NCBI RefSeq assembly: GCF_002258785.1
Contig: NZ_NOYI01000020.1
Coordinates: 62,001 to 126,000 of the forward strand
DNA length: 64,000 nt
Source: Rhodococcus sp. 06-235-1A
GTDB taxonomy: Bacteria > Actinomycetota > Actinomycetes > Mycobacteriales > Mycobacteriaceae
Reading direction: 5' to 3'
Shown here: positions 1-8,216 of the stretch, in pieces
Layout of the letters: each line of letters begins with the position of its first letter
How positions within the stretch are numbered: position 1 is the first letter of the stretch
Translations under genes and position numbers: made by a program
The notes under the pieces: generated by a model
What the model was told of the DNA's origin: nothing
What the model saw: the letters and a program-made list of their open reading frames with translations, nothing else
Databases searched by the model: none

Positions 1-1552
1 GCCAGGCAAGTGTGGCCGCATGCTGCAGCCACTTGGTGTGCTGGATCAGCATCGACACGCTCACCATGGCGAAGGCCTCGTAGCTCGCGAACAGGCCGTG
101 TCGACCCGACAGCAGGTACGCCTCCAGCCAGCCCTCGCACAGGTGCTCGCTGAGCACCTCCAGCACGCGGCCGTCGGGCCCGAGGTTGTCGTCGAACTCG
201 GTGGTCGGCAGCTGCCAGCATCTGTCGGTGGCCTCGAACACGGCCTGTAGCCGGTTGCTCGCGGTCTCGTCGGGACAGAACAGACGAAAGTTTCCGCCGC
301 CGTGGGGCTGTGCGTTGTCGAGGTAGATATCGCGCATCATCTCCCCGAGCACGGTGGTCGTCTCGTGCGACGTGCGCCCCGGAGACTCGACGGTGAGCGC
401 ATAGTTCTCGAGGTCGCGAATGACCAGGGGCTGCAACAGTAGTCCGCCGTTGGCATGTGGGGTGGCACCGAGGCGTTTTTCTCCGGTTGGAGTGAGCTCG
501 CGGATGGAGTCCACCGGAGCGCCGTTCTCGTCGAAGAGGGATCGGGGATCGTAGGAGAGCAGCCACTTCTCGAGCAGATCCAGATGTGCTGGGTTCTCGC
601 GGACACCGGACAGTGGCACCTGGTGCGCCCAGTGGGTGCCCTCGATGAGCTTGCCGTCCACCTCGTGCGGTCCCGTCCAGCCCTTGGGAGCGCGGAGAAC
701 GATGGCGGGCCATTCGATGTCGTGATGTGGTTCGCCGTCGCGGACGGCGTGCTGGATTCTCTCGATCGTCTCGTGGGCTCGGGTGAGGGCGCTTTCGAAG
801 GCCGGGAACACTTCTCGGGGGTCGTCGCCCTCGACGAAGATCGGTGCCCAGCCCTGACCGCTCAGGTAGTCCGCGATCGATCGATCGGTACTGCGTCCGA
901 GAACCGTCGGTCCGGATATCTTCCCGTCGTTCAGATGCAGGATGGGCAACACGGCCCCGTCGCGAATCGGATTGAGAAAAGCCGGGATCTTCCACGAACC
1001 GGACAGGGGACCGGTCTCCGCCTCACCGTCCCCGACGACACAGGCGACGATCAGATCGGGATTGTCGAACGCGGCACCGGCGGCGTGCACGAGGGCGTAA
1101 CCCAGCTCGCCGCCCTCGTGAATACTGCCCGGAGTCTGGACACTGACGTGGCTCGGAATGCCCTTGGGAGTGGAGAATTGCCGACACAGACGCTGGACGC
1201 CGTCGATGTCGAGCGAAATGTCCGGATAGATCTCGCTGTACGTTCCCTCGAGGTAGGTGTTCGCCACCAAGGCCGGACCGCCGTGGCCCGGACCGGTGAC
1301 GTACAGCCAGTCCGAACGGGTTCGACGAATCACGCGGTTGAGGAGGGTGTAGATCATCGACAGGCCAGGGCTCGTGCCCCAGTGCCCAAGCAGCCTCGGC
1401 TTGATGTGTTGGGCTGTCAGGGGGCGACGCAGCAACACGTTGTCCTGCAGATAGATCTGCGTCACCGTCAGATAGTTGGCCGCAGCCCAGTAGCGCAGGT
1501 CTGCATCCAGTTCGTCGGAGCTGTAGGTGGTTTCGGTGGTGGGCGCGGTCAT
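1..1552 (-). CDS. xfp: Phosphoketolase (xylulose-5-P/fructose-6-P), C-terminus cut by window edge
   Basis: ThDP-dependent phosphoketolase, which splits xylulose-5-phosphate (or fructose-6-phosphate) with phosphate to give acetyl phosphate and an aldose phosphate in the cytosol. The minus strand is open from an ATG at 1552 to the window edge, about 517 residues against roughly 790-800 for the family, so the C-terminal third lies outside. Visible hallmarks are the N-terminal substrate region with GHWGTSPGL and VTGPGHGGPA, the family signature EGGELGY, the ThDP motif GDGEAETG type (GDGEA seen), and RHGLFASYEAF near the cut end. The ATG overlaps the stop of the upstream universal stress gene in an ATGA arrangement, so translation is probably coupled. 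Pairing with a stress protein fits use as an acetyl-phosphate-forming bypass in hypoxia or stationary phase (inference). Confidence 0.95.
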   Translation of the reverse strand, partial: MTAPTTETTYSSDELDADLRYWAAANYLTVTQIYLQDNVLLRRPLTAQHIKPRLLGHWGTSPGLSMIYTLLNRVIRRTRSDWLYVTGPGHGGPALVANTYLEGTYSEIYPDISLDIDGVQRLCRQFSTPKGIPSHVSVQTPGSIHEGGELGYALVHAAGAAFDNPDLIVACVVGDGEAETGPLSGSWKIPAFLNPIRDGAVLPILHLNDGKISGPTVLGRSTDRSIADYLSGQGWAPIFVEGDDPREVFPAFESALTRAHETIERIQHAVRDGEPHHDIEWPAIVLRAPKGWTGPHEVDGKLIEGTHWAHQVPLSGVRENPAHLDLLEKWLLSYDPRSLFDENGAPVDSIRELTPTGEKRLGATPHANGGLLLQPLVIRDLENYALTVESPGRTSHETTTVLGEMMRDIYLDNAQPHGGGNFRLFCPDETASNRLQAVFEATDRCWQLPTTEFDDNLGPDGRVLEVLSEHLCEGWLEAYLLSGRHGLFASYEAFAMVSVSMLIQHTKWLQHAATLAW

Positions 1553-2427
1553 CGGTTCGTGGGTACGACGACGACGGGAACATCCACCGAATGCAGCACC
1601 GCACGCGAGGTGGAACCGAGAAGCATCGACGCGAATCCGCCCCGACCGCGGCTTCCCACAACGATCAACTGCGCTGTCTCGGACGCGCGGACCAGTTCAC
1701 GAACCGGTCTGTCCTGAACCACAACTCGGTGGATCGTGACGTCCGGGTAGTCCTCCGACCACCCGGCGAGGCTTTCGGCCAGTGACGTTTTCTCGGCGAG
1801 TTCGGAATCGGCCCACGGACCCTCGTCGTCGCGCGTCAACACGCTGCCCAGCTCGAGGTCGCTCCAGGCGTGCACCGCGACGAGGTCGACGCCTCGCATC
1901 GACGCTTCCTGCAGAGCGAAGCCGATGGCGGGTTGGCTGTTGGTGGTGCAATCCACGCCGACGACGACCGGCCCGTCGCTGACGATGTCCGACTTGATCA
2001 CTGCCACCGGGCATTTCGCGTGCGACACGACGGCGGTACTGATCGACCCGATCAACCCGCCCGTGAACTCGCCGAGTCCCCGCGAACCGACCACGATCAA
2101 GGCGGGGGCGACATCGAAGTGCGTCAGATTGCGCGCGGCAGAGCCGTGTTCGAGTCGAGTGTCGAGAATCAGTGAGTTGCCCGCTGCGGTCTTGTGCGCA
2201 ACGTCGACAGCGGCGCTCAGCACGCGCTTGGCCTCGACATCCGGATCTGCGAATGCGCCGATCCGGAGGCTGATGGCATCCCCGTAGGTTCCCGGCGCGA
2301 ACAGAGACGACGTGACCAACTCGAGCGGAGCGTGGCGTCGAACAGCCTCGCGTGTTGCCCAGCAGACCGCGTCGAGCGATGTGGCGGATCCGTCGACTCC
2401 GACGACTACCCGGCTCGATGCATTCAT
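1549..2427 (-). CDS. Universal stress protein, two tandem UspA domains
   Basis: A 292-residue protein of two UspA domains (about 1-145 and 150-292). Each ends in the ATP-binding-type motif G-x2-G-x9-G-S/T: VVGSRGLGEFTGG...GS in the first and VVGSRGRGGFASMLLGS in the second, so nucleotide binding is expected in both halves. Mycobacterial tandem Usp proteins of this length (Rv2623 class) belong to the dormancy regulon. The stop overlaps the phosphoketolase start by 4 bp, which makes a two-gene operon. Start is the ATG at 2427; a weak purine stretch (ACGGGA) lies upstream. The divergent 150-bp region holds candidate DosR boxes for this operon. A role in adaptation to low oxygen is inference from family and neighbour. 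Confidence 0.93.
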   Translation of the reverse strand: MNASSRVVVGVDGSATSLDAVCWATREAVRRHAPLELVTSSLFAPGTYGDAISLRIGAFADPDVEAKRVLSAAVDVAHKTAAGNSLILDTRLEHGSAARNLTHFDVAPALIVVGSRGLGEFTGGLIGSISTAVVSHAKCPVAVIKSDIVSDGPVVVGVDCTTNSQPAIGFALQEASMRGVDLVAVHAWSDLELGSVLTRDDEGPWADSELAEKTSLAESLAGWSEDYPDVTIHRVVVQDRPVRELVRASETAQLIVVGSRGRGGFASMLLGSTSRAVLHSVDVPVVVVPTNR

Positions 2428-2500
2428 GACGAATTCCCGTCCATTGACTTACGTGTGCAGATACATCCTGAGCATGGCCCGAATCGGACCGGCGCAGACA

Positions 2501-2535
2501 GAGGCGGAAGTCCTTCGGTGCGGGGCGGAAGTCCC
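2501..2535 (-). promoter_or_regulatory. Two direct-repeat DosR/DevR-like boxes upstream of the usp-phosphoketolase operon
   Basis: On the plus strand the 11-mer GGCGGAAGTCC occurs at 2503-2513 and again at 2524-2534, exactly 21 bp (two helical turns) apart. Read on the minus strand the distal copy extends to GGGACTTCCGCCCC, which fits the GGGACTT-NN-G-N-CCC form of the DosR box. The proximal copy, AGGACTTCCGCCTC, differs at two consensus positions. They lie 74-108 bp before the usp start. Duplicated boxes are usual for strongly hypoxia-induced mycobacterial genes. The repeat is seen; its regulator is inferred. Confidence 0.45.
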
Positions 2536-2542
2536 TGCCAGC

Positions 2543-2557
2543 TACCCCCAGGGGGTA
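2543..2557 (+). promoter_or_regulatory. RicR/CsoR-type copper operator
   Basis: The 15-bp site TACCCCCAGGGGGTA is an exact match to the TACCC-N5-GGGTA palindrome described for the mycobacterial copper repressor RicR. It ends 21 bp before the ATG at 2579. A -10-like TATAAA (2556-2561) overlaps its right end, so a bound repressor would block the promoter. It controls the DUF6153/DUF305 pair and might affect the divergent stress operon. Confidence 0.75.
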
Positions 2558-2578
2558 TAAATTGCTATCGTCGGTGAC

Positions 2579-2974
2579 ATGTACTCAGTGATCCGACGCA
2601 GTCGCCCGGGCTTCGCCTCGGCGACCGGATTGCTGATCGCGCTGACGATCTTCGGGGTGCTGCTGATGCACTCGGTGACACCTACGATGTCGGCAAGCAG
2701 CGAACACGCTGCCTTGGCGTCGGTATCGCACCACGAGGATCCGGTTCAGGTGGCTGCCGCCGAGCCCGACTGCCCGTCCGCGCATCAGATGATGCATCCG
2801 TGCGCGGGAACCACGGTGTCGTGGGCTGCGCTGTCGCTCCCATCTACGAGCGTCGATGGCGTCCACTCGCTGATGTCGAAGGACGGTATCGGCGGGCGCA
2901 CCGATTCCATCTCGGAGCGTGCGCCGCCGTGGACCCACTGGGAGTTGGACAGATCGGTGACCTTGCGAGTGTGA
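2579..2974 (+). CDS. DUF6153-like small membrane or secreted protein, copper-linked
   Basis: A 131-residue protein with one N-terminal hydrophobic segment (about residues 14-36, ending in a short HSVTPTMS stretch) followed by a region rich in His, Cys and Met (SEHAAL, SHHEDP, DCPSAHQMMHPC) and a C-terminus of the APPWTHWELDRSVTLRV kind. This layout, hydrophobic N-terminus, HxxH/Cys/Met ligands, then a conserved short tail, is that of DUF6153 proteins and recalls mycobacterial LpqS, a member of the RicR regulon. The expected role is metal handling at the outer face of the membrane. It lies directly behind a perfect RicR-type operator and 82 bp before a DUF305 lipoprotein gene, probably in one transcript. 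No enzyme motif is seen. Confidence 0.7.
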   Translation: MYSVIRRSRPGFASATGLLIALTIFGVLLMHSVTPTMSASSEHAALASVSHHEDPVQVAAAEPDCPSAHQMMHPCAGTTVSWAALSLPSTSVDGVHSLMSKDGIGGRTDSISERAPPWTHWELDRSVTLRV

Positions 2975-3056
2975 CAGGGAGCCCGGTGGACACGCGTCCA
3001 TCGGCGGATCGACAGACATCCATCCCTGTTTTCCATACTTGTGCAAGGAGATTGAA

Positions 3057-3683
3057 GTGCGTACCAAACTGGTCGCTGCGCTGGCTACCGCCACCGTGAG
3101 CGCATTCCTCGTCGCCGGCTGCAGCAGCGACACTTCCGACATGCCGATGGCCGGCCATTCGATGGGCTCGTCGAACTCGTCGTCGGCGTCATCCATCCAG
3201 GCCGACGCGTCCGCGGAGTTCAACAACGCGGACGTGATGTTCGCTCGGATGATGTACCCGCATCACGCGCAGGCGATCGAGATGGCGGCAATGGTCCAGG
3301 GCCGCACCGACAATCCGGACGTCGTGGCGTTGGCGTCGGCGATAGAAGCCGCGCAGCAGCCCGAAATGGATCGGATGACCGGCTGGCTCGCCGAATGGGG
3401 TCAGCCCGCACCCTCGTCCGATATGGGTGAGATGAGCGGAATGGACCACAGCTCGGGCATGGGCATGATGTCCCAACAGGACATGGATGCGTTGACTGCT
3501 CTGTCGGGTGCGGAGTTCGACCGCCAATGGCTGACGATGATGATCGAGCACCACGAAGGCGCAATCGAGATGGCGAACATCGAGATCGCCGACGGCTCGA
3601 ACCCCGACGCGCAGGAGATGGCACGCACGATCGTGGCCACGCAGCAGCAGGAAGTCGACACCATGCAGGCGTTGCTCGGCTGA
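3057..3683 (+). CDS. DUF305 lipoprotein, His/Met-rich
   Basis: A 208-residue DUF305 protein with a ferritin-like four-helix fold. The GTG at 3057 is chosen because AAGGAG (3045-3050) precedes it and it gives a clean lipoprotein signal ending in the lipobox LVAGC. Two copies of the family core are visible, MYPHHAQAIEMA and MIEHHEGAIEMA, joined by a methionine-rich linker (SGMDHSSGMGMMSQQDM). Such His-His and Met clusters suggest binding of Cu(I)/Cu(II) or another transition metal. The protein should be anchored to the outer face of the membrane. Its position behind a DUF6153 gene and a RicR-type operator supports a copper-resistance role (inference). An in-frame upstream TTG at 3039 is possible but would spoil the signal peptide. 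Confidence 0.88.
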   Translation: MRTKLVAALATATVSAFLVAGCSSDTSDMPMAGHSMGSSNSSSASSIQADASAEFNNADVMFARMMYPHHAQAIEMAAMVQGRTDNPDVVALASAIEAAQQPEMDRMTGWLAEWGQPAPSSDMGEMSGMDHSSGMGMMSQQDMDALTALSGAEFDRQWLTMMIEHHEGAIEMANIEIADGSNPDAQEMARTIVATQQQEVDTMQALLG

Positions 3684-3831
3684 CCTGTCCCAGTACGCCG
3701 GCGGCCGTGCCCTGTCACGGGGTAGGGCCCTCGGTGAGGGGGTTCCGAACGGTCTGTTCGTCGGCGAACTCGACTACGCTGAACACTCGGAGAATCCATC
3801 TCCGCAGGTCGGTCCGAGGGAGAACGTTCAG

Positions 3832-5139
3832 ATGGCACGTCCACGTGTTTTGGTGCTCGGCGGCGGATTCGGCGGACTTCATGCTGCGCGGCGTCTGCGC
3901 AACGAGGACGTCGATGTCACCGTGCTCGAGCGCGGCACCTCTCACGTCTTCCAGCCATTGCTCTACCAGTGCGCCACCGGATTGGTGTCCGAGGGTTCGA
4001 TCGCCAGCCCGCTACGGCACCTGCTGCGCAAACAGAAGAACGTGTATGTGGCACTGGGCGAAGCGACGTCCGTTACCGCCGGCGGCGACGGCGGAGTGGT
4101 GACGGCCAGCCGATTCGACGGGTCGACCTTCGAGCTGCCCTACGACTACCTGGTCGTCGCCGTCGGAATGCAGCAGGCCTATCACGGCCACGACGAATAC
4201 GTGCAGTGGGCACCGGGCATGAAGACCCTCGACGACGCCCTCGCGATTCGGCGAAAGTTGATCTCCGCCTTCGAGATGGCCGAGTCCCTCCCCACCGCCG
4301 AGGAGCGTCGGCCGTGGCTCACCTTCGCGGTGGCCGGGGGAGGCCCCACCGGTGTCGAGTTGGCCGGTCAGATAAGGGAACTCGCAACCAGGGCGCTGGC
4401 GAAGGAGTTCGACTCCATCGACCCGTCGGAAGCCCGCGTCCTGCTCTTTCACGGCGGCGACCGCGTACTCGAATCGTTCCCCGACTCACTGACGACAAAG
4501 GCGCAGCGGACCCTCGACATCGTCGGCGTGGAAACACATCTCGGCGTGCACGTCACCGACGTCACGGCCTCCGACGTCGAAGTGACGGCCAAGGCCGAAC
4601 CGAAGACGGTCACTCGCTACGACACTCACACGGTGCTGTGGACCGCAGGCGTCGAAGCCGTTCCGTTCGTGAAGCAACTCGCCGACGCGATGGGCGTGGA
4701 GCAGGACCGTTCAGGTCGCATCGCCGTGGAGCCCGACCTGTCGATCCCGGGACACCGCAACGTCTTCGTCGTCGGAGACATCATGTCTCTGAACAAGCTC
4801 GCCGGAGTGGCAGAAGTGGCGATGCAGGGCGGCAAAGCTGCGGGTGCGGCAATCGCCGCCGATGTATCCGGTTCTGCGCGTCCGGATTTCAAGTATCGAG
4901 ACCTCGGCACCGCAGCCTACATCGCCCGCGGACATGCGTTGGTGCAGGCCGGGCCACTGAAGATGTCGGGATTCCTGGGCTGGGTATCGTGGGGCGTCAT
5001 CCACATCGCGTTCCTGGCCGGCAACCGCAACCGCGTCGGGACGCTGATCAACTGGGCCGCAACCCTGGCCACCGGAACCCGACGCGAACGCGCCATCACC
5101 TACGGCGACCCGGAAACGGCGCGTAGGCCGTACAACTGA
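3832..5139 (+). CDS. ndh: Type II NADH dehydrogenase (NDH-2)
   Basis: A 435-residue single-subunit flavoprotein NADH:quinone oxidoreductase of the NDH-2 family, which passes electrons from NADH to menaquinone without proton pumping. Two Rossmann motifs are visible: the FAD site VLGGGFGGLHAARRL near residue 6 and the NADH site VAGGGPTGVELAGQI near residue 167. The second FAD motif is VFVVGDIMSLN (about residue 309), followed by the AMQGGKAAG helix. The hydrophobic C-terminal region should sit on the inner face of the membrane. Length is usual for the family. It begins about 150 bp after the DUF305 gene, with its own promoter probable, and is convergent with the gene at 5233. Some relatives act on other quinone-linked substrates, so the exact donor is not proven. 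Confidence 0.9.
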   Translation: MARPRVLVLGGGFGGLHAARRLRNEDVDVTVLERGTSHVFQPLLYQCATGLVSEGSIASPLRHLLRKQKNVYVALGEATSVTAGGDGGVVTASRFDGSTFELPYDYLVVAVGMQQAYHGHDEYVQWAPGMKTLDDALAIRRKLISAFEMAESLPTAEERRPWLTFAVAGGGPTGVELAGQIRELATRALAKEFDSIDPSEARVLLFHGGDRVLESFPDSLTTKAQRTLDIVGVETHLGVHVTDVTASDVEVTAKAEPKTVTRYDTHTVLWTAGVEAVPFVKQLADAMGVEQDRSGRIAVEPDLSIPGHRNVFVVGDIMSLNKLAGVAEVAMQGGKAAGAAIAADVSGSARPDFKYRDLGTAAYIARGHALVQAGPLKMSGFLGWVSWGVIHIAFLAGNRNRVGTLINWAATLATGTRRERAITYGDPETARRPYN

Positions 5140-5146
5140 TCTGGTT

Positions 5147-5200
5147 GTCCATTATTCGCACCCGCGCCCGGAATCCCGCTTTCGGGGGCAAATAGTGGAC
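5147..5200. terminator. Bidirectional stem-loop between convergent genes
   Basis: Arms GTCCATTATT (5147-5156) and AATAGTGGAC (5191-5200) pair with one mismatch and enclose a second GC-rich hairpin (CCCG...CGGG). It lies just past the NDH-2 stop and before the stop of the convergent gene. There is no U-run, so it may stop transcription only weakly. Confidence 0.5.
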
Positions 5201-5232
5201 GCTCAGGTCAGTTGCCGCCGGTGTCGCCCGGG

Positions 5233-5628
5233 TCAGCCGATGCCGGGGATGAAGCCGGGGTAGACGAAGTGACCGGGACCGCCGCCGGGCAACAGGTGGC
5301 CCGTCGAACCCGGATAGTTCATGTTCAGCGGAATCAGCTTGTGTGGGTTGCCGTTCGAGTCGGCCTGCCAGCATTCGAGCAGCACCCCGTGGAATCCGGT
5401 GCACACGATGCGCGTGCTGTTTCCGTACGGGGACGTCAATCGGTTCTTGCTGACGAAAGGATTCCAGTAGTCCAGGTCCTGAGGCGTCAGGAATCCGGTG
5501 ACGTCCTGCGGAGCCGTCGGACTCGGATACGGCGGAGGAGTGGGCCACTCGTCGGCGTTGGCGGTACCCATTCCGAGGGTGGCGGCACCTGCGATGGCGC
5601 AAGCAATGACGGCGGTGCGACGAAACAT
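5233..5628 (-). CDS. Small secreted protein of unknown function
   Basis: The ATG at 5628 is preceded by AAGGAG and gives a 131-residue protein with a standard Sec signal peptide (basic MFRR, hydrophobic core, cleavage about ANA-DEW near residue 26). The mature part of about 105 residues starts Pro-rich (PTPPPYPSPTAPQ), has two cysteines (VCTGF and ECWQ) that could form a disulfide, and ends Gly/Pro/Phe-rich. I recognise no enzyme family; proteins of this kind are common as conserved secreted hypotheticals in Rhodococcus and mycobacteria. It is transcribed divergently from the membrane protein at 5710 and converges on NDH-2. Confidence 0.75.
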   Translation of the reverse strand: MFRRTAVIACAIAGAATLGMGTANADEWPTPPPYPSPTAPQDVTGFLTPQDLDYWNPFVSKNRLTSPYGNSTRIVCTGFHGVLLECWQADSNGNPHKLIPLNMNYPGSTGHLLPGGGPGHFVYPGFIPGIG

Positions 5629-5709
5629 CTCGATCGACTCCTTCGCGGGGCGGGCACCCAATAGACCACACACACCCGTCCTGTGGGAACACCTCTACAT
5701 TTGACGACC

Positions 5710-6990
5710 ATGACGGCGATGGATCGCTACGGGCCTGTGGCGGCAACGGTGTGCGGTGGATTCGTTGCCGGATACTCGATTCGGGAATCGCTGGGGTGGG
5801 ACTCGTTCTACATCGAATCCTCGGGTTACTGGTACAGGGCGTTCGTCACCGCGCAGTGGGCCGGAACTCTCGCCGTCATGTCTGCCGTGATCGTGTTGGC
5901 CGTCGTACATTCCCGACGCTCCCCGGTGGCGGCCGCACTGGCGGCAGCGCTCGGCGCGGTGATCATCGCGCTCCCGTCGGTCGTACCGATCGCGTCCAAT
6001 CAGGCGGTCACCACCAACGCCATCGGTGCCGGAGTTCTGGTGGGCGTGTGTGGGCACATCGCGGCCGGTCGCCGAGGTCTGTCGGCTGCACTCGCCGTCG
6101 GCCTGCTCGGTTCGATGCTGTACTACGCGGCGATCTCCGGTTTGCGGGGGCCGCGCGAGGGTCGCTGGATGGCAGGTCTCGACCCGCAGTACGTCGGATC
6201 CACCGTCCCTCTGCTCCTTCTTCTTCCGATCGCAGCCCTTGTGGTGATCGTTGCTTCGAGGGCACCCGTCGTGCGGTTCGAGGCGGCGGATGCGGTGATC
6301 GTCGTCGTGGTCGCGTTCGTCTACCTGGTCGTCTACACCTACCTCGGCAATACGACGTCGTCGGTGCGAATGTGGCTGTTCGCCGTCGTGATCGCAGTGG
6401 CACTCACTTATGGCGGGACGCTGAACCTCGACGGTCGTGACGGCCGATACGTGATGGCGGGGTCGGCGATCGCGGCGTCGGGGGTGAATTCTCTGGGATG
6501 GTCGGACGCGTCGTGGTGGGTACTGCTCATCGCTGCGTCGCTGTTCGTCGCGGCGGTACGGGTGGGCCTGCACCGAGACCTGTCGACGCCCGCGCTCGTC
6601 GTGCTCGCCGTCGTCACAGCAACCGGCCTGATTCCGGCCGGCGACAGCACGGTCAATGTCGTTGGAACCGTTGCGTATTGCACGCTGTACCCCATCGCCC
6701 TCGGCCTGGTGATCGGATCGATGCAACCCACGCGCACGGTGGCGTCGACCATCACGCCCCTGATTCCGTTCGCATTGACGCTGTTCTGGATCTCGGCCCC
6801 GGTGCCGCCGCGAGAGTTCGGTTGGACGGACGGGACACCCGACGACTACGTCCGGCCCACTGTCTGGTTGTATTCACCGCTGCCGGTCGGTGTGGTGACG
6901 GCGGTGATCGTCGTCGTGGCCTGTCTTTTCGCCATCCGCAGCGACACTCCGGACCATCACGATCGGGTGTCGGATTCCTCCGGTCCATGA
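5710..6990 (+). CDS. Polytopic integral membrane protein, unknown function
   Basis: A protein of about 426 residues made almost entirely of hydrophobic segments (roughly 11-12 predicted helices by eye), for instance AVMSAVIVLAVV, AALGAVIIALPSVVPIA and VWLYSPLPVGVVTAVIVVVACLFAI. The ATG at 5710 (MTAMDRYG) is preferred to an in-frame GTG at 5683 because it starts just before the first helix and leaves room for a divergent promoter. No transporter signature, catalytic motif or nucleotide-binding loop is visible. The next gene is a mycolyltransferase 90 bp downstream, but the gap holds its own palindrome, so the two may not be co-transcribed. Confidence 0.7.
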   Translation: MTAMDRYGPVAATVCGGFVAGYSIRESLGWDSFYIESSGYWYRAFVTAQWAGTLAVMSAVIVLAVVHSRRSPVAAALAAALGAVIIALPSVVPIASNQAVTTNAIGAGVLVGVCGHIAAGRRGLSAALAVGLLGSMLYYAAISGLRGPREGRWMAGLDPQYVGSTVPLLLLLPIAALVVIVASRAPVVRFEAADAVIVVVVAFVYLVVYTYLGNTTSSVRMWLFAVVIAVALTYGGTLNLDGRDGRYVMAGSAIAASGVNSLGWSDASWWVLLIAASLFVAAVRVGLHRDLSTPALVVLAVVTATGLIPAGDSTVNVVGTVAYCTLYPIALGLVIGSMQPTRTVASTITPLIPFALTLFWISAPVPPREFGWTDGTPDDYVRPTVWLYSPLPVGVVTAVIVVVACLFAIRSDTPDHHDRVSDSSGP

Positions 6991-7008
6991 CTCCCCGGTC
7001 GGTTGCTC

Positions 7009-7024
7009 GAGGTAACGTCACCTC
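7009..7024. promoter_or_regulatory. Near-perfect palindrome before the mycolyltransferase gene
   Basis: GAGGTAACGTCACCTC has matching arms at 14 of 16 positions and lies 57 bp before the GTG at 7081. It could be an operator or the stem of a weak hairpin. No known regulator is matched. Confidence 0.3.
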
Positions 7025-7080
7025 ATCTTCGGCCGATGTAGAAACTCGACCGGTGTAACTCGACGAAAAGGTGAAACAGC

Positions 7081-8133
7081 GTGCCACGATCTCGACGACA
7101 CGGCTTCCGGCGAATCGGTTCGGCTACGGCCGTCGCCCTCGCAGTGGCGATTCTTCCGACCGCGCTGATGACGCCCGTCGCGTCCGCGGACGAGCTGCCC
7201 GCCGCGACGACCCAGTCGAGTAACGGATCACGGATCGAGTCGGTCAGCACCCTCGACAACCGCCAGGTCCAGTTGCAGGTGTTCTCCGCGTCGATGAACC
7301 GCACCATTCCTGTGACAGTCCAGCGGCCCGCCGACGAGAGCGTGTCGCGTCCGGTGCTGTACCTGCTCAACGGTGCAGGCGGCGGCGAGGATTCGGCGTC
7401 GTGGCAGTCGCAGACCGACGCCGAGCAATTCTTCGCCGACAAGAACGCCTACATCGTGACTCCGCAGAAGGGCAAGTGGTCTTACTACACCGACTGGCTG
7501 CAGGACGATCCGAAGCTCGGCAGCAACAAGTGGAGCACCTTCCTCGGTGAGGAACTGCCCCCACTGATCGACGCGCAGTTCGACACCAACGGTCGGCAGT
7601 CGCTCGCAGCGCTGTCGATGACGGGCACCTCGGTCCTCAACATCGCGATCAAGTACCCGGGCAAGTTCACCGGCGTCGCGGCATACAGCGGCTGCGCTCA
7701 GACCTCCGACCCGATCGGACAGCAGTTCGTCAAGCTCGTCGTCGAGACCTACGGCGGCGGCAACGTCGAGAACATGTGGGGACCACTCGACGGCCCCGTG
7801 TGGCGCGAGAACGATCCGCTGCTCAATGCCGAGAAGCTCCGCGGAACGCAGATCTACATGAGCACCGGAAGCGGACTGCCCGGCGCACCGAACGACACCT
7901 ACGCCAACCCGCGGTTGAAGAACGACCCGGCGACCCTGGCGAACCAAGTGATCGTCGGCGGCGGTATCGAGGTGGCGACCAACTTCTGCACGTCGAACCT
8001 GGCGAAGCGCCTCGACCAGCTCGGAATCCCGGCCACGGTCGACTTCCGTCCGGTGGGCAACCACTCCTGGGGCTACTGGCAGGACGACCTGCACAAGTCC
8101 TGGCCGTTCCTGGCAGGATCGCTCGGCATTTGA
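7081..8133 (+). CDS. Mycolyltransferase / antigen 85-type esterase
   Basis: A secreted 350-residue alpha/beta hydrolase of the antigen 85 (Fbp/Cmt) family, which transfers mycolic acids between trehalose monomycolate and other trehalose or arabinogalactan acceptors in the cell envelope. A basic start and hydrophobic core end near ASA-DELP (about residue 36). The nucleophile Ser179 lies in AALSMTGTS, matching the SMxxxS elbow of Ag85, and the catalytic His328 is in NHSWGYW, matching HSWEYW. YLLNGAGGG fits the oxyanion region. The GTG start follows AAAGGTG. A strong terminator at 8155 ends the transcript. Its presence implies a mycolic-acid cell wall. The exact acceptor cannot be read from the sequence. 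Confidence 0.92.
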   Translation: MPRSRRHGFRRIGSATAVALAVAILPTALMTPVASADELPAATTQSSNGSRIESVSTLDNRQVQLQVFSASMNRTIPVTVQRPADESVSRPVLYLLNGAGGGEDSASWQSQTDAEQFFADKNAYIVTPQKGKWSYYTDWLQDDPKLGSNKWSTFLGEELPPLIDAQFDTNGRQSLAALSMTGTSVLNIAIKYPGKFTGVAAYSGCAQTSDPIGQQFVKLVVETYGGGNVENMWGPLDGPVWRENDPLLNAEKLRGTQIYMSTGSGLPGAPNDTYANPRLKNDPATLANQVIVGGGIEVATNFCTSNLAKRLDQLGIPATVDFRPVGNHSWGYWQDDLHKSWPFLAGSLGI

Positions 8134-8154
8134 TCTCCTCGTAGTGTCGACAGA

Positions 8155-8190
8155 CGGCCACCCGCACTTCTCGTGCGGGTGGCCGTTTCT
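8155..8190 (+). terminator. Rho-independent terminator after the mycolyltransferase
   Basis: A perfect 13-bp stem (8155-8167 with 8173-8185), a 5-nt loop TTCTC and a TTTCT tail lie 22 bp past the stop codon. Confidence 0.9.
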
Positions 8191-8216
8191 CGTTGCGGGG
8201 ACGGGTATGACTGCGT

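Noticed and set aside
455..1717. 420-codon plus-strand frame
   Set aside because: It lies antisense to the phosphoketolase and runs into the universal stress gene; codon use and composition are those of a shadow, and the minus strand has clear family motifs.
5233..5673. Longer start of the small secreted protein
   Set aside because: The 15 extra residues have no ribosome site and would put a hydrophilic stretch before the signal peptide.
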